A program made the translations under genes and the position numbers. 64,000 bases of DNA. Origin: Gammaproteobacteria bacterium. GTDB taxonomy: Bacteria; Pseudomonadota; Gammaproteobacteria; Xanthomonadales; Marinicellaceae. The DNA is taken from positions 62,001 through 126,000 of the forward strand of contig JAWLAO010000002.1 of the NCBI GenBank assembly GCA_041395445.1, in the 5' to 3' direction. This document shows, in pieces, positions 36,311-44,523 of this stretch (position 1 is its first letter; every line of letters begins with the position of its first letter). The notes beneath the pieces were generated by a model that was not told where the DNA came from, made no database searches, and saw nothing but the letters and a program-made list of their open reading frames with translations.

Positions 36311-37597
36311 CTAGTTATCCAGCCGTTTTCGCAGAGACTTTATTCCCAAATTGGCGGCTCCGCCTAATGAAATACGATTACGAATAGAGTCTTGGTAAGA
36401 AATATTGTTTTCAGTTACTTTTGCTGTGCCATAAGCATCACGAAAATTCTTGCCTTTTTTGACTTGTTCCAAAGCATAATCAGTTGCCATCATTTCGGGG
36501 CTGATTGCTGATTTCATGACTTCGGGATTAAAATTCATGGCATCAATTAACCCCGGAATTAGTTTCAATACTTGTGTTGTAAATAGCAAAGATTTGACCA
36601 TTGGCTCTTTGCTCATTTGTAAATCCCGTTGATAGCCGGAAGGTAGCGACATTAAAGATTGAATCTGGCTTATTGAACCTTCAATCACAGATAATGATGC
36701 ACGCATAAGTTCAACCACATCGGGATTGGCTTTATTCGGCATGATGGATGAACCGGTTGTATAGCTTTTATCCAGTTTTACAAAATTGAATTCATCGGTC
36801 ATAAACAGGCTCAAGTCCCAAGAAAAACGGCGAATATCCAGCATTACCTGATATATGGTTTGGAGGACAACTAAATCAAATTTTCCTCGTGAGTTTTGGG
36901 CATAAACAGGATTAATTTGCACTCTTTCAAATTTGAGTTTTTTAGCGGTAAATTCTCTGGGCAAGTTTAATGGCACACCAAATCCGGCGGCTGTGCCTAA
37001 TGGTGAAGAATTGATATAGGAAATCGTGGAATCAATCAGCATATTGTCATCAATTAAGGACTCCGCAAAACCTAAAAGCCAAACGGCAACTGTTGTTGGC
37101 ATGGCTCTTTGCAGGTGAGTGTATCCCGGCATGGCGGTGTTTTTATGTTTTTCTGCAAGGTCTAACAAAGAGGATATGACTTTTTTGTTTAATTCTTTTA
37201 TTTGTTGCAGATGATGGCGCATAAATAATCGACTGCAAGTTAACACCTGATCATTCCGACTTCTGCCTGTATGTGTTTTCTTGCCTAAACTTCCTAATTG
37301 TTCCGTTAGATAAAATTCAATCGCTGAATGTCCGTCTTCATATTTGTTATCCAGAGAAAATTCTCCGGATTGAAATTGTTTTTTTAAGACTTTTAAGGCC
37401 TTTTTAACTTTTCTGTATTCCTCAGAAGTGAAAATTCCGATTTTTTTCAAACCCTGAACGTGGACTTTTGTTGCTTCAATGTCAAATACAAACAAGTGTC
37501 TGTCCAGCTTGATGTCATTGCCAGCCATAAAATCCATTAAGTCCTGATGAATATTATTTCCATCTTCTCCGCTCCAGAGATAATTTTTGTTTTTCAT
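36311..37597 (-). CDS. argH: Argininosuccinate lyase
   Basis: Final arginine step: argininosuccinate to arginine plus fumarate. It belongs to the fumarase/aspartase superfamily, with THTGRSRNDQV near the N-terminal third, PGYTHLQRAMPT and the signature GSSIMPNKANPDVVELMRA. The 428 residues are slightly short relative to E. coli (457). It is the last gene of the arg operon, sharing one base with argC (TAATG). Confidence 0.96.
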   Translation of the reverse strand: MKNKNYLWSGEDGNNIHQDLMDFMAGNDIKLDRHLFVFDIEATKVHVQGLKKIGIFTSEEYRKVKKALKVLKKQFQSGEFSLDNKYEDGHSAIEFYLTEQLGSLGKKTHTGRSRNDQVLTCSRLFMRHHLQQIKELNKKVISSLLDLAEKHKNTAMPGYTHLQRAMPTTVAVWLLGFAESLIDDNMLIDSTISYINSSPLGTAAGFGVPLNLPREFTAKKLKFERVQINPVYAQNSRGKFDLVVLQTIYQVMLDIRRFSWDLSLFMTDEFNFVKLDKSYTTGSSIMPNKANPDVVELMRASLSVIEGSISQIQSLMSLPSGYQRDLQMSKEPMVKSLLFTTQVLKLIPGLIDAMNFNPEVMKSAISPEMMATDYALEQVKKGKNFRDAYGTAKVTENNISYQDSIRNRISLGGAANLGIKSLRKRLDN

Positions 37598-38553
37598 TAA
37601 ATGATTCCTGTATTGATTTGTAAATTATATCTCTCCTTTAAAGCCAGATTCATATTTTGAATCGCCTGAGTGGCAGCTCCTTTAAGAAGATTATCAATTG
37701 TGACACATAAAACCAGATGATTGTTATCGACTGTAAAACCACCAATATTAACATTGTGAGTATTTTGCACCGATTGAACTTGTGGTATTTCAGCTGAAAT
37801 ATTGATGAGCTCAGCCTCTTTGTAAAATTTTGAATACATTTGAAAAACATCTTCAGGCTTTAAAGCTGATTTCAATTCAACTGAAATTGTCAGATGAATG
37901 CCTCTGAAAAACTCAGCGACATGTGGCATGAAATTAACTTTTTGTCCGATGACTTTCGAGATTTCTTTTTCATGAATGTGTCCTGTGAGTTTATAAGCCA
38001 TGAGATTGTCTTGTAGTTTCTCAGGGTTGTTATTGTCACAAGGTTTGCTGCCGGCTCCGCTGTAACCGGAAATGCCGAAGATGTTTGGTGTTCCTTTGAT
38101 AAAATCTTTCACAGGGAGTAAACCAAGTTGCCCCGCTGTGGCATAACATCCCGGATTGGCTATAAGATTTGCTGAATTTGCATTCAAAGTACAAGTTTCA
38201 GGTTGACAATATTGCCAGTCATTGTCAAAACGAAAATCTGAACTGAGATCAATTATTATTTTATCGCAAGAAAGCTGTTTCCACAGATTATTGTATTTAG
38301 CCGCAATGTTGTTAGGTAGTGCCAAGAATAAAACATCAGTATCCAAATCGACTACACTTTCTATTTCATCAGCACGGTATTTTAACTCTTTGTCAGAAAA
38401 TTTCGGGACGATATCACAAATTTTTGTGCCGTTATATTCTCTTGAGTAAGCAGCAATTAGTTTCGTCATCGGGTGTTTGTCAATCAATTGAATGAGCTCA
38501 AAACCGACATAACCTCTGGCTCCGATAATAGCTGTTTGAATGATGTCAGACAT
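37597..38553 (-). CDS. argC: N-acetyl-gamma-glutamyl-phosphate reductase
   Basis: NADPH-dependent reduction of N-acetylglutamyl phosphate to the semialdehyde. Start at 38553 (MSDIIQTAIIGARGYVGFEL); a longer frame reading to 38655 lies inside the upstream gene and is not used. The active site is IANPGCYATAGQLGLLPV with the catalytic Cys. Gly-rich IGARGYVG binds NADP. Its 318 residues match the shorter Xanthomonas-type form. It overlaps the kinase/synthase gene by 8 bp. Confidence 0.95.
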   Translation of the reverse strand: MSDIIQTAIIGARGYVGFELIQLIDKHPMTKLIAAYSREYNGTKICDIVPKFSDKELKYRADEIESVVDLDTDVLFLALPNNIAAKYNNLWKQLSCDKIIIDLSSDFRFDNDWQYCQPETCTLNANSANLIANPGCYATAGQLGLLPVKDFIKGTPNIFGISGYSGAGSKPCDNNNPEKLQDNLMAYKLTGHIHEKEISKVIGQKVNFMPHVAEFFRGIHLTISVELKSALKPEDVFQMYSKFYKEAELINISAEIPQVQSVQNTHNVNIGGFTVDNNHLVLCVTIDNLLKGAATQAIQNMNLALKERYNLQINTGII

Positions 38554-39865
38554 GAGCAGACTCCTCCCAACTATCCTGATATTCATGAGCTTTTTGCATG
38601 CATTGCATTGATTCGATGTGTTCCATACCAATGCTAAATGAAATCCAGTTTTCATGTTTGCATGAGCAGTCTGATTTTCTAAAATACCATGAGTTTATTG
38701 GGTTATTTGATCTGGAACGCCAATATAATTGAGGATAATATTCCAGCATTTTTTCCCAGATGGCTTTGCCCAACCCACGACCTTGAGCCAGAGGAGTGAC
38801 AGCAAATTTATTCAAATAAGGCTTTCCATTAAAGCCTTTTGTGATGATTGCCAATGCTTGAGCTGTTTCTGATATAAACAGCGATTCCAAATCAAGTGAG
38901 TCCAGAAAATCGGGTTTTAGTTTCTTTTTAAAAGTTGATTCAAGCAGACTAATGACTTTTAATTTCAGATTTGCCGGAATCACATCATATTGATTGATAC
39001 TTTCACCCATAGAAACGAATGTGCCTTTGCCTTTATGTGTGAAAAGCTCCTTTCCAAGTTCAGTAGCAGCTGTTATTGAAACGCTGAGTTTTCTAGGCAT
39101 GGGTTTCAGTAATTGATAAATTTGCTGAATTTTTAATTTCATGCCTGAATGCAACCATGGCTCATTCATCAGAGATTCGTATTCGCCACCGAGTTGAATG
39201 GCTGAAATCAATTGACTATTTTCGTTCAATAATCCTCCGGTTGGAGTGACAAAAATCACCTTTTCAGGGTTGCTTTCCCAAACCAGTTTTCTGATAGCAA
39301 AATCAGCATTAATGTTGAAAACATTGCCATTGTCATCCCTGCCAAGGCAGGATAAAACGGGTATTTTTTGTTGTTCCAAGGCGTCATTGATTGGGCTCAT
39401 GTTGACAAATTTGATTTCGCCGACAAATCCATATTTGTCTTTATTCATAAAGTCACAGGTAAAGACTTCATTGAAAATGCTTTTGATTTCAACCCCGGCT
39501 TCTGAGAGTGCTTGGCATAATTTATCATGAACGTCTTTAACAACCGGTTGCATCAATTCAATGGTTTCAGTATCAGTAACCCTTAGTCCGTCAATTTTAT
39601 TCACGGGCATGTTTCGTATAAGAATTTCCGCATCCAGTTGTGGACCGGCTCCGTGCAGAATGATTGGAGTGAGACCCAGATAATAAAGAAGTGTGATGGA
39701 CTCTACCAGTTTCTCTAACTGTGTTTCAATGACATTACCACCGACTTTCACAACAGCAAATTTGTTTTGCCTTGAGTTCTTATATTGATCCAAATAATAC
39801 TTAGCTTCGGTCGAATTACCGAGTTGCAGCAAAACATTTTTAATTAGATTTTTTTTAGTTTCCAT
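38546..39865 (-). CDS. argB: Bifunctional N-acetylglutamate kinase/synthase
   Basis: Fusion catalysing both acetylation of glutamate and phosphorylation of N-acetylglutamate. Start at 39865 (METKKNLIKNVLLQLGNS). The amino-acid kinase domain (about 40-290) has VVKVGGNVIET and LHGAGPQLDAE. The C-terminal GNAT domain (about 300-439) has the acetyl-CoA loop QGRGLGKAIW. This is the Xanthomonas-like NAGS/K arrangement; separate argA and argB are not needed. It overlaps argE by 11 bp. Confidence 0.92.
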   Translation of the reverse strand: METKKNLIKNVLLQLGNSTEAKYYLDQYKNSRQNKFAVVKVGGNVIETQLEKLVESITLLYYLGLTPIILHGAGPQLDAEILIRNMPVNKIDGLRVTDTETIELMQPVVKDVHDKLCQALSEAGVEIKSIFNEVFTCDFMNKDKYGFVGEIKFVNMSPINDALEQQKIPVLSCLGRDDNGNVFNINADFAIRKLVWESNPEKVIFVTPTGGLLNENSQLISAIQLGGEYESLMNEPWLHSGMKLKIQQIYQLLKPMPRKLSVSITAATELGKELFTHKGKGTFVSMGESINQYDVIPANLKLKVISLLESTFKKKLKPDFLDSLDLESLFISETAQALAIITKGFNGKPYLNKFAVTPLAQGRGLGKAIWEKMLEYYPQLYWRSRSNNPINSWYFRKSDCSCKHENWISFSIGMEHIESMQCMQKAHEYQDSWEESAHV

Positions 39866-40946
39866 GTTTTGACACCTCAAGATAAAAATCAAAAGATTGT
39901 TGGAGTTGCGATAAGTAAACCCATTCATCAATTGTATGGGCTTGTTTGATATCACCCGGTCCTAAAACCAGAGCCGGAGAACCTGCCTGTGAAAACAATG
40001 CCGCCTCGGTCCAAAAATCCACAGGTTCTGCGACCGTAATATTATTTTGTTCGCAAAACTGAATCGAGCTTAGGTTGCCGTTTTGAGTTGATGGGAGTGC
40101 CGGAGCCATCATACCCGCATACCAGTGTGTATCGCTGTTTGAATCCAGAGCCTTTAGTTTTTCATAGATATCGCTTGAGTTACTGCCTGCCGGAACTCTG
40201 GCGCTAAAATTGAGTTGCACAGTTTCAGCTATCATGTTGTTTTTTTCGCCACCACTCATGACGCCAACATTGAAACAAATTCCCGCTGGGTTATTTTCAG
40301 TAACTTTTTGTTCGCTGAAGTTTAAGGCTTTGGCAAGCCATTTATTGGCTTTATGAATCGCATTTTCCTTCAATGCAATCGCCATTGATGAGTGACCATT
40401 TCTGCCAAAGAATTTTGTTTGACACGATAAATATCCACGATGCGAAACGACAGCTTTGGAGTTGGTTGGTTCGGCAACAATGATTTGTTTGTAATGTGAT
40501 AGATCATTATTATCAATAAAGTGCTGAACACAGCAACCACTCGCACCCTCTTCATCGGTCGTAAATACAACCGCGAGATTTTCAGTATTTTCAGCCAATG
40601 TCATTAAACAGGCCGCTGCACCTTTTATATCACAACTTCCTCTGCCATAGGCTTTATCATTTTTTATTGTGAGTTTAAAGGGGTCACATGTCCATTCATC
40701 GAGTGTGCTTTTTGTCACCGGAACGGTATCCAGATGGACATTAAATAATAGGGTTGGATTGCCTTTTACTGCATAAAAAATCACATGACCGTCATTCAGG
40801 TCAGTTATTTCAACATCAAACTCGAAATGAGAAAAATGTGACTCTAGTTGTTTGAATAAAGCGTCATTTTTGCTAATTTGTCTTGGTGGATTTTGAGTAT
40901 CCTGCTGAATCAAAAAATCAAGATGTTCAAGAATTTGATTGAGCAT
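39855..40946 (-). CDS. argE: N-acetylcitrulline (ArgE-type) deacetylase
   Basis: M20-family zinc hydrolase. Metal ligand segments are LLFNVHLDTVPV, GRGSCDIKGAAACL and TTDEEGASGC. In an operon with acetylornithine carbamoyltransferase, the physiological substrate is expected to be N-acetyl-L-citrulline rather than N-acetylornithine; this is inference from the Xanthomonas pathway. The ATG at 40946 has a better-spaced AAGGAG than one at 40952, which would add two residues. It begins inside argG. Confidence 0.9.
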   Translation of the reverse strand: MLNQILEHLDFLIQQDTQNPPRQISKNDALFKQLESHFSHFEFDVEITDLNDGHVIFYAVKGNPTLLFNVHLDTVPVTKSTLDEWTCDPFKLTIKNDKAYGRGSCDIKGAAACLMTLAENTENLAVVFTTDEEGASGCCVQHFIDNNDLSHYKQIIVAEPTNSKAVVSHRGYLSCQTKFFGRNGHSSMAIALKENAIHKANKWLAKALNFSEQKVTENNPAGICFNVGVMSGGEKNNMIAETVQLNFSARVPAGSNSSDIYEKLKALDSNSDTHWYAGMMAPALPSTQNGNLSSIQFCEQNNITVAEPVDFWTEAALFSQAGSPALVLGPGDIKQAHTIDEWVYLSQLQQSFDFYLEVSKHGN

Positions 40947-42144
40947 TGGCATTTCTCCTTCTCACCGAATTGACCAAAGTGGATGCCTGGCCTGCTAATT
41001 TGATAAAACCGATAGCATCTGCCGGCGACCAGTTACAGGATTGGGCATAAACTGATTTGTCATCTTTAACAATATAATCAGAGTCAATGGCTACAGCTGT
41101 AATTGTTGCTCCTTCTGTGTAAAGAGTCACTTCGCCGTCAATAAATTTCTGCGAGCTTTTTAGATAGGATTCGAGGTCAGTTTTGTGTGGATCATGAAAA
41201 TATCCGTAATAAACCAGTTCAGCCCAGCGGTTAGCAATCACGTCTTTGAACTGATTCTGAAATTTGGAATTCACTGCATCCTGAATGGCTTGATGCGCGG
41301 TTATTAAAGCATCAATTGCAGGACATTCAAACACAATTCTTCCTTTCAGTCCGATACTGACGTCGCCGGTATAAATGTGTCTGCCAACACCATATTCAGA
41401 TAACTCTTCATTGAGATAATTGATAATAGAAACTCCATCCAGTTTTTCGCCATTAATACTGACAGCGACACCTTTTTCGAAACCGATTTTTATTGTTAAT
41501 GGTTTCTTCGGCCAATCTTTAGCTGATTTAAGCCAATGCCATGAATCTTCACCCGGTTGCTGAAATTGATCAATTGAACCTCCTGAAATTGTTACTCCCA
41601 GCATATTTTCATTGATTGAATAATTTTTATGTTGTTGAGCAATTTCAATACCTGCTTCATTCAGTTTTTCAATTTCATAATCCCGAACAGCGGAGACTTC
41701 TTCCTGTAAATCCCTGATTGGAGCGATGATTGTATAATCTCCCAAAGATTTAACCGTTTGATCAAAGCGAAACTGGTCATTACCCATCGCTGTACAACCA
41801 TGTGCAAATAAGTCGGTTTTCAGCTCATCGCAAAGCTCAAGGCACTTCTTAACAATCATGTATCTGTCGGAGCATAATAGAGGGTATTCGTTATTCATTC
41901 GTGCATGTGACCAGACTAATGGTTTGACAAAACCATTCCAAACATCATGTTGAATGTCGAAACTGTAGTGTTTGGTTGCTCCTATTTTTAAGGCTTTTTG
42001 TTGAATTTGAGTAATTTCTTCGTCACTGATTCCACCGGCATTGACGAATACTGAATGCACTTCATAACCTTTGTTAATCAAATCATAAAGACAATAGGTT
42101 GTGTCAAGTCCACCTGAAAAGGCTAGAACAATTTTCTGTTTCAT
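40927..42144 (-). CDS. argG: Argininosuccinate synthase
   Basis: Joins citrulline and aspartate with ATP to argininosuccinate. The PP-loop ATP motif is AFSGGLDTTYCL at the N-terminus, with the family region AHGCTAMGNDQFRFD. The 405 residues are normal. It overlaps argF' by 4 bp (ATGA) and argE by about 20 bp; it sits between the genes making and deacetylating acetylcitrulline. Confidence 0.96.
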   Translation of the reverse strand: MKQKIVLAFSGGLDTTYCLYDLINKGYEVHSVFVNAGGISDEEITQIQQKALKIGATKHYSFDIQHDVWNGFVKPLVWSHARMNNEYPLLCSDRYMIVKKCLELCDELKTDLFAHGCTAMGNDQFRFDQTVKSLGDYTIIAPIRDLQEEVSAVRDYEIEKLNEAGIEIAQQHKNYSINENMLGVTISGGSIDQFQQPGEDSWHWLKSAKDWPKKPLTIKIGFEKGVAVSINGEKLDGVSIINYLNEELSEYGVGRHIYTGDVSIGLKGRIVFECPAIDALITAHQAIQDAVNSKFQNQFKDVIANRWAELVYYGYFHDPHKTDLESYLKSSQKFIDGEVTLYTEGATITAVAIDSDYIVKDDKSVYAQSCNWSPADAIGFIKLAGQASTLVNSVRRRNANAQSNS

Positions 42145-43148
42145 ATTTTTTCTCCAAACAAATTTAACATCATCGCTTTTTGTGCATGCAGTCTGTTTTC
42201 TGCTTCTTCGATAGCCACACAGTAATCACTATCCATGACTGCATCCGTTGCCTTGATATTTCTTCTGAGTGGAAGACAATGACTGAATTTAGCCTGATTG
42301 GTCAGTGACATTTTATGTTCATCAACCATGAAATGGGCATATTGACGTCGGATTTTAAATTCTTCCTCGGGGTTTCCGTAGTAGGGTAGTGCTCCCCAAC
42401 TTTTTGCATAGACAAAATCAGCATTGTTATAGGACTCTTCGATATCGTGTGAAATTGTTAAAGTTGAACCTTGTTGCTGGCAGTTTTCTTCGGCAATCTT
42501 TAGATATTTTTTATCCAGTAGATAATCTTTATTGGGACAAAGTAATGTCACATCCATACCAAATTTGGAAGCAATAGATAAAGCCGAGTTTGCAACAGCG
42601 GTATTTAATGGTTTTGGGTGGTAAGTCCATGTCAGCAGAAATTTTTTATTCTCAACTTCTCCCAAATGTTTTTTCATTGTCATCATCAAAGCCAGTTCTT
42701 GGCAAGGATGAACAATGGTTTCCATGTTGATAATAGGCACACTGGAATACTTTACAAAGGACTTGATGACATTATCCTGTTTATCGTAATCCCAATTCTG
42801 AAATTTTGGGAAAGCTCTGATAGCAATCGCATCGACATAAGTTGATAAAACAGCTGCAACTTCCTTGATGTGCTCTTCGGCATCGCCATTCATCACAATT
42901 CTTTCCTCAAACTCGATTCCCCAAGCATCTTTTCCGGGTTGCAGGACGATGGCTGTTCCGCCTAATTGTTGTATTCCCAACTCAAAGGAAGTTCGTGTTC
43001 TCATGGATGGATTCAAGAACAAAAGAGCAAATGATTTGTTTTTGAAATTTTGGTGGAAAGGGGAATCTTTTAGTTGCTTGGCAACATCAATTAAGCCTTC
43101 AATCTCTGACTTCGACCAGTCTTCGGTGTTGATAAAGTTTTTATACAT
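42141..43148 (-). CDS. argF': N-acetylornithine carbamoyltransferase
   Basis: Transfers carbamoyl from carbamoyl phosphate to N-acetylornithine, giving N-acetylcitrulline. The carbamoyl-phosphate site is NPSMRTRTSFELG. Features specific to the Xanthomonas enzyme, as I remember it, are VLQPGKDAW, METIVHPCQELA, TWTYHPKPLNTAVANS and HCLPLRRNIKATDAVMDS. The lysine that becomes carboxylated there is in ENRLHAQKAMM. The 335 residues agree. First gene of the arg operon, preceded by a leader ORF and a terminator. Confidence 0.93.
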   Translation of the reverse strand: MYKNFINTEDWSKSEIEGLIDVAKQLKDSPFHQNFKNKSFALLFLNPSMRTRTSFELGIQQLGGTAIVLQPGKDAWGIEFEERIVMNGDAEEHIKEVAAVLSTYVDAIAIRAFPKFQNWDYDKQDNVIKSFVKYSSVPIINMETIVHPCQELALMMTMKKHLGEVENKKFLLTWTYHPKPLNTAVANSALSIASKFGMDVTLLCPNKDYLLDKKYLKIAEENCQQQGSTLTISHDIEESYNNADFVYAKSWGALPYYGNPEEEFKIRRQYAHFMVDEHKMSLTNQAKFSHCLPLRRNIKATDAVMDSDYCVAIEEAENRLHAQKAMMLNLFGEKI

Positions 43149-43186
43149 AATAGCTCCGGTATTTAGTCAACAAAAGCCAGAATGTA

Positions 43187-43210
43187 AAAACCCGGCTTTT
43201 GCCGGGTTTT
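43187..43210 (-). terminator. Attenuator terminator before argF'
   Basis: AAAACCCGGC (43210-43201 on the - strand) pairs with GCCGGGTTTT (43196-43187) around a four-base AAAA loop, followed by a T, in the leader 38 bp before the argF' ATG. A strong intrinsic terminator upstream of a structural gene implies regulated read-through. Confidence 0.85.
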
Positions 43211-43238
43211 GTAAACTTATTCCTTGAAAATTATAATT

Positions 43239-43346
43239 CTACACCCCGGCATGTTTCATGCGACGGCGTGCACGTCGAACAACAACAACACAAGCTACTG
43301 AAGCAGTGGCTTGTAAATAATTCTGTTGTTTAAACGTGTTTTTCAT
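43239..43346 (-). CDS. Arginine-rich leader peptide (35 residues)
   Basis: ATG at 43346-43344, TAG at 43241-43239. The peptide starts MKNTFKQQNYLQATASVACV and ends VVVRRARRRMKHAGV; five Arg codons (CGA CGT GCA CGC CGT CGC) cluster at positions 24-29. All three CGN types used are read by few tRNAs. Arg codons also overlap a small hairpin CGACG/CGTCG. No strong ribosome binding site is seen (AAGAA at some distance), a weak point. Probably a regulatory peptide made only to sense Arg-tRNA; not homologous to any leader I know. Confidence 0.65.
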   Translation of the reverse strand: MKNTFKQQNYLQATASVACVVVVRRARRRMKHAGV

Positions 43347-43372
43347 AATTTAATAATTTAATTCTTGGGTTG

Positions 43373-43401
43373 AGTCTAACAATCAAAATTTTAATTCACA
43401 A
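43373..43401 (-). promoter_or_regulatory. Predicted arg operon promoter
   Basis: On the - strand TTGTGA (43401-43396), a 17-bp spacer and TAGACT (43378-43373); each box matches the sigma-70 consensus at four of six positions. It is 27 bp upstream of the leader ATG and 2 kb from any other start, just after the gap stop. Confidence 0.5.
43383..43400 (-). promoter_or_regulatory. ARG-box-like operator overlapping the arg promoter
   Basis: TGTGAATTAAAATTTTGA matches the 18-base ArgR consensus WNTNAATWWWWATTNANW at all but one constrained position. It covers the -35 box and most of the spacer, as expected for a repressor site. AT-rich sequence makes chance matches fairly common, so this is tentative, and no argR is in the window. 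Confidence 0.35.
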
Positions 43402-43419
43402 GATTTTTTTTAAAATAAA

Positions 43420-44427
43420 TTAAAACGACATCATTTTTAATGCGGTATCAATCATACGGTTGGAAAAGCCCCATTCATTGTCATACCATGAAAACACCTG
43501 AACCAGCGTTCCGTTTTTGATATTAGTCAGGCTGGCATCAAAAGTGGAGGATGCCGGATTGTGATTAAAATCGATTGATACCAGAGGTTTATCATTGTAG
43601 CCCAAAATGCGAGGCATTTGCTGGCTAGCTTTTAACATAATCGAGTTTACTTCTTCAATTGTTGTTGGTCGGGATGCCTGAAAGACTAAATCCACAATAG
43701 AAACATTGATGGTCGGAACCCGCATGGCAAATCCATCCAGTTTGCCATTCAATTCGGGCAATACCAATCCAACCGCTTTAGCAGCACCGGTGCTGGTTGG
43801 AATTTGGCTCATTGTTGCTGAACGGGCACGATGTAAATCTGCGTGGGCAGTGTCGGATAAGACCTGATCATTAGTATAAGCATGAATAGAAGTCATTAAA
43901 CCGGATTCGACACCAATGGCATCATGCAAAGGCTTCACAAGCGGAGCTAAACAGTTGGTGGTGCAAGAAGCATTGGAAACGATTTGGTGTTCCGGTTTTA
44001 GTACATTATCATTAACGCCATAAACAATTGTGGCATCGACTTCACCTTTTGCCGGAGCTGATATGAGGACTTTTTTTGCACCAGCGTTCAGGTGCTTGCT
44101 TGCCAACTCACGGCTTTTGAAACGACCGGTACAATCCATAACCAAGTCAACTTCCAATTCAGCCCAAGGTAATTTCTCAGGATCGGTTTCGGAATAATAT
44201 TTGATTTTGTCACCATTGATAATCAATTCATCACTAGTATGATCCACCACAGCATTAAACTTACCATGAGCGGTGTCATATTGGGTAATATGTGCTGAAA
44301 CATCAATTCCCGCCAAATCATTGACAGCAACGATTTGAATTTCATCTTTTCGATTGTATTCATACAAAGCACGAACAATACAACGCCCGATACGACCATA
44401 ACCGTTAATTGCAACACGAATTGTCAT
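43420..44427 (-). CDS. gap: Glyceraldehyde-3-phosphate dehydrogenase
   Basis: NAD(P)-dependent oxidation of G3P to 1,3-bisphosphoglycerate. The Rossmann motif is AINGYGRIGRCIVRAL, and the catalytic Cys lies in SNASCTTNCLAP with His in SIHAYTNDQ. Its 335 residues are standard. E. coli Epd (erythrose-4-phosphate dehydrogenase) acts just before PdxB, and this gene is divergent from pdxB. So an Epd role is conceivable, but motifs such as SAPAKG and HAYTNDQ look like ordinary GAPDH. Confidence 0.88.
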   Translation of the reverse strand: MTIRVAINGYGRIGRCIVRALYEYNRKDEIQIVAVNDLAGIDVSAHITQYDTAHGKFNAVVDHTSDELIINGDKIKYYSETDPEKLPWAELEVDLVMDCTGRFKSRELASKHLNAGAKKVLISAPAKGEVDATIVYGVNDNVLKPEHQIVSNASCTTNCLAPLVKPLHDAIGVESGLMTSIHAYTNDQVLSDTAHADLHRARSATMSQIPTSTGAAKAVGLVLPELNGKLDGFAMRVPTINVSIVDLVFQASRPTTIEEVNSIMLKASQQMPRILGYNDKPLVSIDFNHNPASSTFDASLTNIKNGTLVQVFSWYDNEWGFSNRMIDTALKMMSF

Positions 44428-44457
44428 TCTATTTCTCCTTGATGTTTTCTACTATTT

Positions 44458-44475
44458 TCTCATACAGATATGAGA
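44458..44475. repeat. Short palindrome in the gap-pdxB divergent region
   Basis: TCTCATA-CAGA-TATGAGA, a 7-bp perfect inverted repeat 31 bp upstream of gap. A nearby TATAAT can be read on either strand (ATTATAAT). It could be a regulator site; no family is recognised. Confidence 0.3.
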
Positions 44476-44523
44476 TATTCAATTATAATAGTCATAGTTA
44501 TATCATTAAAACATGACAGAAAA

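Larger units (their letters stand above)
43149..43366 (-). promoter_or_regulatory. arg operon leader: candidate ribosome-mediated attenuator
   Basis: Between the predicted start of transcription and argF' lie, in order on the - strand: a 35-codon ORF with an Arg run (codons 24-29), GCCGGG (43250-43245) inside its last codons, TGTA just after, and a terminator (43210-43187). GCCGGG and TGTA can pair with CCCGGC and TACA on the 5' side of the terminator, giving an exclusive antiterminator. A ribosome stalled at the Arg codons would leave GCCGGG free. One reaching the stop codon would cover it and let the terminator form. The switching is inferred; the sequences are seen. Confidence 0.7.

Noticed and set aside
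43420..44427. Calling this gene epd (erythrose-4-phosphate dehydrogenase) because pdxB is adjacent
   Set aside because: The residues visible fit ordinary GAPDH, the genes are divergent, and adjacency alone is insufficient.
44470..44523. A longer pdxB start
   Set aside because: The conserved N-terminus MKILADENIP begins at 44524 and the extra 18 residues are hydrophobic and unlike the family.
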